Positions 21,775-31,816 of a stretch of DNA of 64,000 nt are shown here, piece after piece. The position numbers and the translations under genes were made by a program. The notes beneath the pieces were generated by a model. The model was not told the origin of the DNA and did not search any database. It worked only from the letters and a program-made list of their open reading frames with translations. This DNA is from Manis javanica (Eukaryota > Chordata > Mammalia > Pholidota > Manidae). How positions within the stretch are numbered: position 1 is the first letter of the stretch; each line of letters begins with the position of its first letter. The stretch lies in the NCBI RefSeq assembly GCF_040802235.1, contig NC_133161.1:108765001-108829000 (forward strand), written 5' to 3'.

Positions 21775-24700
21775 TGGGGCCCGGGGGCTTCTCGCCCGAC
21801 CATTTCCATCACCAAACAAGAGGCCAGGGTTACTTTAACAGTAGACGGTCGCCCCATCTCCTTCCTCCTAAATACAAGATTCACCTTCTCAGTCTTGCGA
21901 GAATACCGGGGCCCTACCATGCCTGCCATTACTCCTATAGTCGGGATAGGAGGTAAACAGATTTTCCCATTAAACCGCCCCCCCTTTTATGCACAATCCT
22001 AGACAATCCCATACCTTTCTCCCACTCCTTCCTGGTTATGCCCCAGTGTCCCATCCCTTTACTAAGACGAGACATCCTTTCCCTCCTCCACGTTTCCATA
22101 ACTATATCCACTCCCACAGCCCACAGTACTCCCTTTCTGATGGCCCTCATAGCCAACAACCAACCTCTACCAAATGAAAGCTCCAGTTCTGCCCTCATAC
22201 ACCCTGTAAATCCCCAAGTTTAGGAATTACAAGCCCCTCCGTGGCCCTATGTCCCCCTGCCTCTATCAAATTACGTGACCCCTCTCAGTATATCTGTCAG
22301 GCCCAATACCCCCTAACCACTTCAGCCCTCATAAGCCTCCAACCCATCATTCAAGATCTCTTAAACAAAAATTACCTCAGACCCACTCACTCCCCATTTA
22401 ATACCCCCATATTAGCTGTTAAAAAAACCAACAGATCTTTCCGCCTTGTTCAAGACCTTCGCCTCATCAACATGGCCGTTGTCCCTATCCATCCCTTAGT
22501 TCCAAATCCATACAGCCTTTTATCGCAGATCCCTGCCTCAGCTTCCCACTTCTCAGTCCTAGATCTCAAGGACCCATTTTTCTATCCCTCTAAGCCCCTG
22601 CTCCCTAGATTTTTTCATCTTCACCTGGATGGACCCATACACAAGACATTCTGAACAACTCACCTGGACAGTTTTGCAACAAAGCTTCCGAGATAGTCTC
22701 CATATTTTTAGACAGGTCCTAGCTCAGGACCTCAAACAGTTTCATCATGATCACTCCAAGTCCACCTTATTATAATACATGGACAATCTTCTACTCTGCA
22801 GTCTCTCGTGAGAACAGTGTCAACTTAACACTACCTCCCTAGTTAACCTTCTAGGGTCCAGAAGTTACCAAGTATCCCCCGTCAAAGCTCAAATCTCTTC
22901 CCCTCCTGTCACTTACCTCAGATTCCTTCTATCTCAACAAAAAAAGTCCATTACCTTAGACAGAAAATAGCTCCTCTCTGACCTGCCCGTTCCCAAAACC
23001 AAGACAGAAATCCTTTCCTTTCTAGGCCTGGCTGGGTATTTTAGAGCGTGGATCCCTAACTTCTCCCTGTTGACAAGACCCCTATACGACCTCAGCAAGG
23101 GCCCCCCTGAAGAACCATTATCATCCTCACCCTGACACTCCTTCATTAAGCTCCGCCAAGCCCTTGTAGAAACCCCAGATCTCCATCTCCCTGATTTGTC
23201 AAAACCCTTCTCATTATACATTCATGAGAGGTCCAGTCAAGCTCTAGGAGTCCTAGGCCAATATTATGGCCCATCCTTTGCCCCAGTAGCTTATCTCTCC
23301 AAGCAATTAGACCCCACAGTTCAGGGATGGGCCCCCTGCCTACGGGCATTAGCTGCTGGACAGCTCTTGCAGAAAGAAGCTCATAAACTAACATTCGGAG
23401 CGCCCCTTACCATTCTGTCCCCACATTACCTAAAAGATCTCTGAACCTACAAAAGTTTACAGACTCTCCCTCCCTCCAGACTCCTGACCTTACTGTCCTC
23501 TTTCCTCAAAAATCCAAACATTTCTTTCCTCCCCTGCCCGCACCTGAATCCGGCCACTCTTCTTCCTCTGCCCTACTCTCCTCATACTCCCTCGCATGAT
23601 TGCCTGGAAGCCATTCACAACTTCTTTCCGTGCCACTCCACGATCTCCAAAGGAGCCCTCTCACACTCCGACCTCATCTGGTTTACTGATGGGTCCTCCT
23701 TCAAACATGAGAGCATCCACTACTCAGGAGATGCAGTAGTCTCCGTCGAAGATGTCATTGAAGCACGAGCCCTACCCCCTGGTACAACCAATCAGCAGGC
23801 TGAACTCATTGCAGCCACCAGAGCTTGCACTCTGGCCCGGGACACGTCTCTCACATTGTACACTGACTCCAAGTAGTATTCCACATTCTCTTGTCCCATG
23901 CAGCAGTATGGAAAGAACCTCCTCTCCACAAAAGCGAATTCCATAACTAATTCAGCCTTAATTACTAAACTTCTAGAGGCTTCACAACTCCCACACCGAC
24001 TAGGCATAGTCCACTGCAAATCACATAAAAAAGATGACTCCAACATTGCAAGAGGTAACAACAAAGCTGACAAAGTAGCCCAGTCAGTTGCCCTATCAGA
24101 AAACGCACCAGACAACAATCCGTCTGCCCTTGAGGTTTTAGCCTTATCACAAGACGCCCTCTGCTCTCAGGACAAAGAGTCTCTCTTCTGCCTCTTACAT
24201 GATTTGTTCCATCCCAGCCCACAATCCTTGATCCGTTTTTTAATAACTTTTTTCCTCTCTCTCCTGAAGACAAAACCCTACTTAACCAAATCACCTGCAA
24301 GTGCACCATCTGCCAACGCACTAACCCTAATACCCCCCTCAAAGCCCGACCCTTCCCGGCTCATCAAGCAAGGGGTAATGTCCCTGCTGCAGATTGGCAA
24401 ATAGACTTCACTAACATGCCCCCTGTATGACGTACCAGATATCTACTCGTGTTAGTATATACATTTTCAGGATGGGTCGAAGCTTTCCCCATCACTAACA
24501 AACGAGCGTCCGCGGTTGCCTCTATCCTCCTCACCCAGATCTTTCCTAGGTTCGGGATGCCCACTTCCCTCCAATCAGATAACGGCCCTGAGTTCACTGC
24601 CCAAATTATCCAGAACCTCTCCAAGTCGCTCTCACTCCCCTGGCATTTACATTGTCCTTATCGACCACAAGCTTCAGGAAAAGTAGAAAGAGCCAATAGG

Positions 24701-25323
24701 ACTCTAAAAGACATCCTGACCAAACTATCTCTAGAACTACACCTTGACTGGGTTCGCTTACTTCCCTTAGCTCTACTCCGCATTCGAGCCCTCCCAAAGA
24801 AACCTTCCTTCTTGTCGCCCTTTGAGATTATGTACAGCCGCCCGATTCTACCCCCGGGGCTCCCTTCCCACAAAGGACCAATTCCTCCCAATATAGCCCT
24901 TCCACTACTCTCTCTCCTCCGCACTGAATTGTGGAAATATCAGGATTGGCTCCTTCCTGATCCATCCGCCTCCCAAAATCCTCCTGTCTTACAGCCCGGC
25001 CAACTAGTGTTTTATAAGCCACCAGATGATCGGCCCTCTCTCACCCCAAAATGGGAAGGTCCACACCCAGTTATTCTCAGCACCCCCTCGGCCACCAAGC
25101 TCTCACTGCCTGATAACTCTGTCACCCCTTGGATTCATATCTCCAAGTTGAAACCAAATACCCAAGACCCACCTTCTCTGCACACCCAAGACCCATCAGT
25201 CACAATCCAGAGTCCTTCGGATACAGCCGAAGACGCTGTCTACTCTACCACACCTCATCCCTCTGATCCCTTGAAGCTCCGCATCTCCCGTGCACCCCCT
25301 TTGCCATCCATACCCGAATCATG
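21775..25323 (+). pseudogene. ERV-Phe copy B pro-pol
   Basis: The protease region lacks the DTGA motif (the text reads LNTRFTFS-like). RT is broken by several stops and its active site reads YMDN in place of YVDD (near 22778-22795). The RNase H part is frameshifted. The integrase is open from 24449 to 25324 and described separately. Confidence 0.88.
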
Positions 25324-25324
25324 A
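24449..25324 (+). CDS. ERV-Phe copy B integrase, open segment
   Basis: 291 codons open. Contains [16 protein letters not shown] (second catalytic Asp) and KVERANRTLK (catalytic Glu), then the C-terminal DNA-binding region (QPGQLVFYKPP, KWEGPHPVIL). A stop (TGA, 24427-24429) just upstream separates it from the first catalytic Asp region (WQIDFTNMP), so it is not a complete integrase. Nearly identical to the copy C integrase over about 640 bp, unlike the flanking pol sequence. Confidence 0.8.
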   Translation: MLVYTFSGWVEAFPITNKRASAVASILLTQIFPRFGMPTSLQSDNGPEFTAQIIQNLSKSLSLPWHLHCPYRPQASGKVERANRTLKDILTKLSLELHLDWVRLLPLALLRIRALPKKPSFLSPFEIMYSRPILPPGLPSHKGPIPPNIALPLLSLLRTELWKYQDWLLPDPSASQNPPVLQPGQLVFYKPPDDRPSLTPKWEGPHPVILSTPSATKLSLPDNSVTPWIHISKLKPNTQDPPSLHTQDPSVTIQSPSDTAEDAVYSTTPHPSDPLKLRISRAPPLPSIPES

Positions 25325-26990
25325 CTTTTTCCTCCTTTAATGTTCTCTCGCTTTTTTCCCTCATTCCTATTGTCTTCCCTGCCGCCCCACCCTCCTTTTA
25401 TGGCGATTCAAAGTCAAGCAGACTTACACACAGCATCAAACAAAAGTTACTGCCCTCATTGCCACATCAGACTGCCCTCTGAAAGGCTGCTCTGAGCCTT
25501 TGTACCTCCACTTTCCTCCCTCCACCAAAGTGTTCACTTACAGCTACCTTTATTCTCCCTACCTCTGCTTCCTCTATGACCAAAGACAAGCCTATTGCAG
25601 GCGATGGCAAGACACCTACGGGGGATGCCCCTAATGGTCTTGCACCATTCACTACATGAGTGACTTCCAGTACCCACAGTATTACTCCTCCAACCGTTTC
25701 ATGAAATATCCCAATGGCTCATTCTCCTTATCAATCCCAGATCCCTGGGACTCTCGATGGGCTGCTGGAGTAACAGCCTCAGTTTACTACAAGGGGTCCT
25801 CGACCCCCCATGGTACCCTTCATATCTCTCGAGAGTATGTTCCCTCTCGCTCCCAGATCTCTCAAGTTGCATCAGATATCAGACATTCTGAGAAAGTCAT
25901 TATCCAAACTCTTGATGGCACCTCTTCATCTTATTCCTCCTACTCTTAGTTACAGCTCATTCAAGACACCACCATCTTTCTCAACCACACCCTCAACACC
26001 GCCAATTGTTTCTTGTGCGCACCACTACAGTGCCCACTGCTGGCCACCGTGCCCCTCAATATTTCCAACTACTCCTTCCATGCAGAAGGACAACCCCTCC
26101 GTCCCCTGGAAGACATACCCCTATGGGAACCAGAATACCCAGATAACCTCACCATCCACCACTGTGTAGGCCCAACTCCACCCTCCTCCAGTGCACTTCA
26201 CTGCCTCTCTATCTACACCCCTACCTCCGGCTCTAAGACTTTTACACAACCGGGACACTTCTTTTGGTGTAAAGGCAGCCTTTTCAACTCACTACCTCTC
26301 AACTCCGATACACCCTGCATTCTCGTCACCCTAATCCCACAGCTTACACTTTACAGCATGGCAGAATTCCTTGAGCTCCAACCTCCCTTGCACTCGCGCA
26401 CAAAAAGGGCTGCTTTCCCTTCCATCATGGTCGGTATCTCTTTCATCACCTCAGCCATTGGGGTGGGGTTTTTGGGAGGAGCCTTGGGTCACTCTCTATG
26501 GGTAGTTAGAGATCTCGACGCCAAACTTGAGGGAGCCCTGACATCCACTGCCGATTCCCTGGCCTCTCTCCAAAGACAGGTCACTTCGCTAGCTAAGGTC
26601 ACCCTTCAAAACCGGCGGGCCCTAGATCTGCTTACAGCCGAGAAGGGCGGCACCTGCGTCTTCCTCCAGGAAGAGTGCTGCTATTCCGGCATTGTAGAAA
26701 CTGACATTACCAAACTTACCCATCTTGCCTCCAGCCTCCACTCTGCTTCCAATTCCAACCCATTCTCTTCAATACTAACTAACCCCCTCCTCACCTGGCT
26801 CTGGCCCATTGCAGGCCCCATAATAGCCATTCTTCTCGCCTGTCTCTTCTTACCCTGTATAATAAAGTTCATCAAATCCCAAGTCAGAAAAATCTCTAAT
26901 CAAGCTTTCAACCAGCTTTTACTCAGGAACTACCAGCTTCTAGCCACAGAAGATCCCTCATCCTCACGTGACCTCCTCACCACACACTGA
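25321..26990 (+). pseudogene. ERV-Phe copy B env
   Basis: ATG at 25321 overlaps the pol stop (ATGA). The N-terminal signal region is followed by a frameshift near 25400 and stops near 25635 and 25950. From 26013 the frame is open for 325 codons to the end: SU C-terminal half, TKR cleavage-like site, hydrophobic fusion-peptide region, LQNRRALDLL, C-X6-CC (CVFLQEECC), membrane anchor and short tail. A deletion removes YINES after the CC motif relative to copies A and C. Confidence 0.88.
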
Positions 26991-27273
26991 GATGGACCCC
27001 TCTCTCCACTGGAAACTGTTCCTAGAAACAATGGTCGCAGACGCCTGGCTCCTGACACCCATATTCTCTTGGCACCATTGGAATCAACAGGTCCTCAACC
27101 TACAGTTACAGGGAACCTTCATTAATTTCCAAACCTGAAGAAGTCCACATCTACTCGTCCTTACTGCGGGGAGTCCTATCAACCCTTTCCTCCCAATCCT
27201 CAAGCCCTCACTCCCTTCTCTGCCCCTGTTCAGCAGGAAGCAGCCAGAGAGAAAGCAACGTCCACAAACCCAT

Positions 27274-27291
27274 AGAGGAGAAAGGGGGGAA
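27274..27291 (+). other. ERV-Phe copy B polypurine tract
   Basis: AGAGGAGAAAGGGGGGAA, adjacent to the 3' LTR. The roughly 280 bp between env and this tract have no recognisable coding content. Confidence 0.9.
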
Positions 27292-27540
27292 TGAAGGGTC
27301 CCCACCAGTAAGATGGCAAACTTCCGGCTTCTCTTCGGGGTCCTCGGTTCCCGCCGGTGCCACCTGAAGCCCAATCACCTCTCGCCCCCCTCCCAATCCC
27401 AGCACCTAGCCAACAGCCACCAGCCCCGTAGAAGTAACGCCACAATCACCCTATGCCCCTTCCTATATAACTCAGCACCTTTCCCTAATAAAGCGGAACT
27501 CTCCGGTGAATTGCTGCTATGTGTCGCTCCTTTCCTTTCA
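27292..27540 (+). repeat. ERV-Phe copy B 3' LTR
   Basis: 249 bp; its first about 110 bp look identical to the 3' LTR of copy C and closer to it than to its own 5' LTR. Confidence 0.95.
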
Positions 27541-28023
27541 TTAAGAATCTTACACTTTTAACTTACTAGGTATTAAAATACTATCTTTAAAATGGAATCC
27601 TTCCTGCCTCTCACTACGTTGTTTTCGGCTGGGCCTGCATGCCAAATTAGTTGCCTAGGTTATAAACTACTTAATTAGGGCTGGAAGGAGAAAAAAAACA
27701 GCATATAGGTAAAGAGGTAAACTGGGCCTGCATGATTAACACAAGAAAGACACGGGCTATGCTGAGGGACCTTCCTTTATCTGGGGAATATTAAAACATT
27801 TCAGGCCAAGTTGCTCTTGGCTTTTTGAGCTTTAATTAATTTTGGGTCTTTTTAAGTGGACTTTCTGGCCTTTTTCTCTTTCCACCCTGCTCATATCTAT
27901 TTTCCTGCCTAACATTCTGACATACAGACTTCTTGTTTATACCCTTTTGTTTCAACATTAATTCCCATGGGAATAAGTCACATTTAGTTTTATGCCATTT
28001 CTAACTCCCACTAGCTCTGATAG
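27541..28023 (-). repeat. LTR-E-family fragment, antisense (part 3 of 3) and AT-rich sequence
   Basis: 27541 to about 27800 continues the antisense LTR-E relative (GGAATCCTTCCTGCCT, CCAAATTAGTTGCC). 27800-28023 is AT-rich and unassigned; it lacks the expected CCCTGTCTCA end. Confidence 0.55.
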
Positions 28024-28767
28024 TGAGACAGGGACACTAAATGTAGTCAGAGCAGGGTGAGGGCCTCAGGAGGGGGCAGGGTGGGATATTTGCAGTCAGA
28101 GCAATGTAACTACATGCAAGGAAACCCCCCTACTAAAACTATGTTAAACATTGAGCTCTAGAATCATTCTTCAGTGACATCAGTTAATGTTCCCCAGATA
28201 AAGAAGAGTAGCACATGTTTTATTATGCTAATCATTTAAGCATGTGTAAGATTCACTTTAGCATACTAAAAGGCCCAGGCCTATGTGCTGTCTTTCCTCC
28301 TTCAGATCTGACAGGGTGATTTTGCAAACTGACCAACTAACTAGCATGCAGACCCAGCTGTAGACGGCATGGTAAAAGGCAGGAAGAATTCCATCTTAAA
28401 GATAACATTCCATTTTAACACCTAGGAAGTTCAAGAGGCAAGATTCTTTAGCAAGCAGACAATACCTCAGCCCACCTTGGGGGCTGGGCAGGCAGCCTTT
28501 TGATGTGCTCCTGGACCAAGGTGCAGGTGTCCCAGAGAGAAATCAAGGCAGGAAATTCCTTACGTTAAGTTAAATTTTAATATTCAGGGACCACTTAACA
28601 AGTCCACACCCCTAAGTTTTTTCATGTTCTCGAAAAATCCTCAACTGCCAATAAAACCCCCTAGACAATGCACCACTACAAACTCTCTTGTCCCCTCCTG
28701 GCATGAGCCGGGAGCTCTGTCCTTTCACTTTATCTCTAAATAAAAGCCTGTACCTTGCTCTTCTACC
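28024..28767 (+). repeat. LTR-E, plus strand, left part
   Basis: Starts TGAGACAGGGACAC and runs to the CTACC target site where copy C inserted. Contains a TAAATAAAAGCC polyadenylation region. The right part resumes at 37599, and the intact arrangement is visible in the neighbouring LTR-E near 38700. Confidence 0.82.
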
Positions 28768-29016
28768 TGAAGGGTCCCCACCAGTAAGATGGCAAACTTA
28801 CAGCTTCTCTTCGGGGTCCTCGGTTCCCGCCGGTGCCACCTGAAGCCCAATCACCTCTCGCCCCCCTCCCAATCCCAGCACCTAGCCAACAGCCACCATT
28901 CCCGTAGAAGTAACACCGCAATCACCCTATGCCCCTTCCTATATAACCCAGCACCTTTCCCTAATAAAGCGGAATTCTCCGGTGAATTGCTGCTGTGTGT
29001 CGCTCCTTTCCTTTCA
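28768..29016 (+). repeat. ERV-Phe copy C 5' LTR
   Basis: 249 bp; TATATAA at 28940-28946 and AATAAA at 28963-28968. U3 is unusually short for a gammaretrovirus-like LTR. Confidence 0.96.
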
Positions 29017-29017
29017 T

Positions 29018-29035
29018 TGGTGCCGAAACCCGGGA
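29018..29035 (+). other. ERV-Phe copy C primer-binding site (tRNA-Phe)
   Basis: TGGTGCCGAAACCCGGGA, exact complement of the tRNA-Phe 3' end. Confidence 0.93.
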
Positions 29036-29952
29036 GACGGGACATCCCAATTGGGCCCCGTCTTCCCCCCGACACCAGTAGCAGCTTGCCCTCATCCTCT
29101 TTTTCCGGCACTGGCTCATCACACTCACCACTCCTCTCTGGCCTTTAGGTAAGTTTTCCCCCGGAGTGGGCCACTCTTCCCCGAGCTATCACAGTGCCAT
29201 TGACCGTGATCGTCCAGCAAGGTCCTGACACTCGGGGACGAGGAGGGAACTCTCCACACCTCAGGCCTTCTCAGCTGCGGTGGACCCTCAGGCCCCTCCT
29301 CCAACAGCCATAAACCCCCGCCTCAGGCCTTAAACTTTTTAAGCAAAATTTCCTCAGAGTGGGCCACTCTTCTCCGAGCTATCGCAGTGCTAGGAGATCG
29401 GAGCTATTGACTGTGCTCATCAGGCTAGGCGCTCAGGGACGAGGAGGGAACTCTCCCTGCCTCAAGCCTTCACGGCTGCGGCAGACCCTCAGACCCTCCT
29501 CCCCTCCTCCGACAGTCATAAATCCCTGCCTCAAGCCTTCATGGCTGCAGTGGACCCTCAGGCCCCTCCTCCGACAGTCATAAATCCCCGCCTAAGGCTT
29601 TCACGGCTGCGGCAGAGCCTCAGGCCCCCCTCCAAAAGCCGTAAAGGAGGTTACCACTTTGCAGATGAGAACGCTCCATTCCCCCCGCCCCAACCTCCTT
29701 CTGTTCCGTCCGCCAAAATCTGTTCTGTCTGCTGAAAACTCCTAGCGCTAGGTACCTCATGACTCTGGCAAACTGCCTTCTTAGGGAAGTCTGGGTGACG
29801 ACCCACACTTCCTAAGAAATTCCGACTCCTGTACGAGTTTCCACAGACCACCAAGGATCATCGGTGACGCCCTTTGTCTCCTTGCGGTCGGCTTCCAGTC
29901 CGAGGATCTCCGTTCGTCTTCCCCTGTTTGTCTCCTTCTCTGTCCTTTAGCC
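29036..29952 (+). other. ERV-Phe copy C leader with 62-bp-type repeats
   Basis: Contains TTTAGGTAAG (about 29145-29154, candidate donor) and several units of the leader repeat between about 29263 and 29640. Part of the segment after the donor (GAGTGGGCCACTCTTC) is also repeated near 29356, indicating a larger local duplication. Confidence 0.7.
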
Positions 29953-31816
29953 ATGGGAGCCTCCTCATCCCTCCCTGAAAGTTCACCTCTTGAATGCCTG
30001 CCTAAGCATCTGGCTACCCTCTCCCTGACGCCTGATATAAAACCAAAACTTCTCCGTAAATATTGCTCCCAAGATTGACTGACATACCCCATAGACAATA
30101 ACAACCAATGGCTCGCAGGGGGAACTCTTGATCCTAACATCACTCCCGATCTCTTTAACTACTGCCAGCGCCTGAAAAAATGGAAGGAGATTCCCTATAT
30201 TGAAGCTTTTTGCCTCCTAGCTCAAAATCCCAGCCTCTGCACCACCTGCACCCCGCCCCAAGTTCTCCTAGCCTGCAAGCCATCTCCCTCCCCTCCACAC
30301 ACTCCCAGTCCCTCTTCGATTACCTTTGACCCAGACAACGAGCCTCCGCCATACAGACTTCCCCCTTCGGCTCCTCCCCCTCCTACAACCCCTCCACCCT
30401 CCGCCGCAGCCACTGCCTCTTCCTCTTTCCCCTTGGCCGAAGCCTCCCGTCCTCTCCCTTCCCCTTCTTCTCCTACAACAGCCTCTCCCCCATCCTCTAC
30501 CGTCGCTACCGCTGCCTGTTTCCCCGCAGAAGCCTCCCATCCTCTCCCTTCCCCTTATTCTCCTACAATAGACCCTCCCCCTTCCTCTACCACCGCGACC
30601 GCCACTGCCTCCACCCCCGCAGAAGCCTGCCGTCCTCTCCCTTCCCCCTCCTCCCCTCCCTCCACCACCATCTCCTCCCCCCCCATCTCCTCCCCCACCT
30701 CACCCCCTCCTCCTAAATCCTGCTCACCTCCACCCCTCCTGCAGATCGAGCCTGAGCCTTTCAGGCCCCCTCTAACTAAGTTCCAGGAGCCTCCTCCGTC
30801 TTTGCCCCCTCAGACTCGGTCCCGAGGGCCTCCCAAAATTATCGCCCCCCTCGGGGAAGTAGCAGGATCCGAAGGCATCGTGCGTTTTCACGTCCCTTTC
30901 TCCTTAGGTGATTTAGCCCAAATAGAGAAACACCTAGGTTCCTTTTCCACTGATCCCATGACATACATCAGGGAGTTTCAATGGACCCTCCAGTCTTACA
31001 GCCTCACGCATCATGACATTTTCATGCTCCTGGCCAATACTCTCCTCCCTGAAGAGCGTAGACGAGTTTGGGACTTCGCCCAAATGCACGCTACCGAAAC
31101 CCACAGGACTGACCCCACCTATCCCCCTGGCCCCACTGCTGTCCCCGAACAAGACCCACACTGGGATTATAACACCGCCGTGGGTCTCCACTCTCAAGAT
31201 ATTTTTGCCTCCTGTTTAATAGCAGGTCTGAAAAAGGCAGCTCGTAAAGTAGTCAATTTTCAAAAGCTCCAAGACATAATTCAAAAGAGAGATGAAACCC
31301 CCTCCGAGTTCTTAGACAGACTCACTCAAGCCCTATTACAGTATACCAGCCTGGACCCAGAAACACCTGAAGGAAGACATGTCCTTATGACATACTTCCT
31401 AGCTCAAAGCTACCCCGACATTAAAGCTAAACTCAAAAAGTTAGAACAGGGCCCCACTACCCCACAGACAGAGATCCTAACAGTGGCCTTTAAAGTCTTC
31501 CATAAGCGGGAGGAGGAGAAAGAAAGCTGTAAACAGAAGGCTGATCAGGCCAATTTCCAGATGTTGGCCCAGCTGATAAAACCACAACCTGGGCACCCCT
31601 CTACAAACAAGCTCCCCCCCAGTAGCTTGTTTCAAGTGTGGAAAAGAGGGACATTGCTCAAGGGCGTGCCCCACCCCCAGATCTCCTACCACCCCATGCC
31701 CCAGATGCCACAAAAAGGGCCACTGGGGGTCTGATTGCCCAACCACCCAAAGGGGAGGCTGGACGAACAACCCCCATCCTAAGCCCGCCATAGTGGGGCT
31801 GGCAGAAGAAGATTGA
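29953..31816 (+). pseudogene. ERV-Phe copy C gag
   Basis: ATG 29953 opens MGASSS (myristoylation-type Gly2). A TGA at 30076-30078 replaces the conserved Trp of matrix. The same frame is then open to 31734, covering a Pro-rich region with a PPPY late-domain motif (30343-30354) and the whole capsid including the major-homology-like region. A C-run near 31612-31620 shifts the frame before nucleocapsid. In the next frame two zinc knuckles are seen (C-X2-C-X4-H-X4-C; CFKCGKEGHCSRAC and CPRCHKKGHWGSDC), ending at TGA 31814-31816. Breaks: one stop and one frameshift. Confidence 0.92.
31814..31816 (+). promoter_or_regulatory. Conserved gag TGA stop, candidate readthrough site
   Basis: The nucleocapsid frame ends GAT TGA CGG GGC and continues open in the same frame into protease (DTGA at 31913). 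Copy A has GAT TGA CGG GGC, copy B AGT TGA TGG GGC, and ERV-Pro GAC TGA CGG GGC (44372-44374 minus). In-frame gag/pol with one stop and a following C is the gammaretroviral readthrough arrangement. A downstream pseudoknot was not tested. Confidence 0.65.

Larger units (their letters stand above)
18807..27540 (+). mobile_element. ERV-Phe copy B (plus strand)
   Basis: Complete provirus: 5' LTR 18807-19055, primer site, gag, pol, env, polypurine tract, 3' LTR 27292-27540. A 5-bp target duplication TTAAG flanks it (18802-18806 and 27541-27545). By eye its LTRs differ at about 9 of 249 positions. It is dead through many stops and frameshifts in gag and pol, but the integrase and most of Env remain open. 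Confidence 0.95.

Noticed and set aside
18807-27540. Copies A and B as an inverted segmental duplication
   Set aside because: Their outer flanks are unrelated and copy B has its own TTAAG target duplication, so they are separate insertions.
30433-31734. A stand-alone 433-codon proline-rich protein gene
   Set aside because: It is the middle and capsid part of ERV-Phe copy C gag, in frame with the upstream ATG at 29953 and separated from it by one stop.
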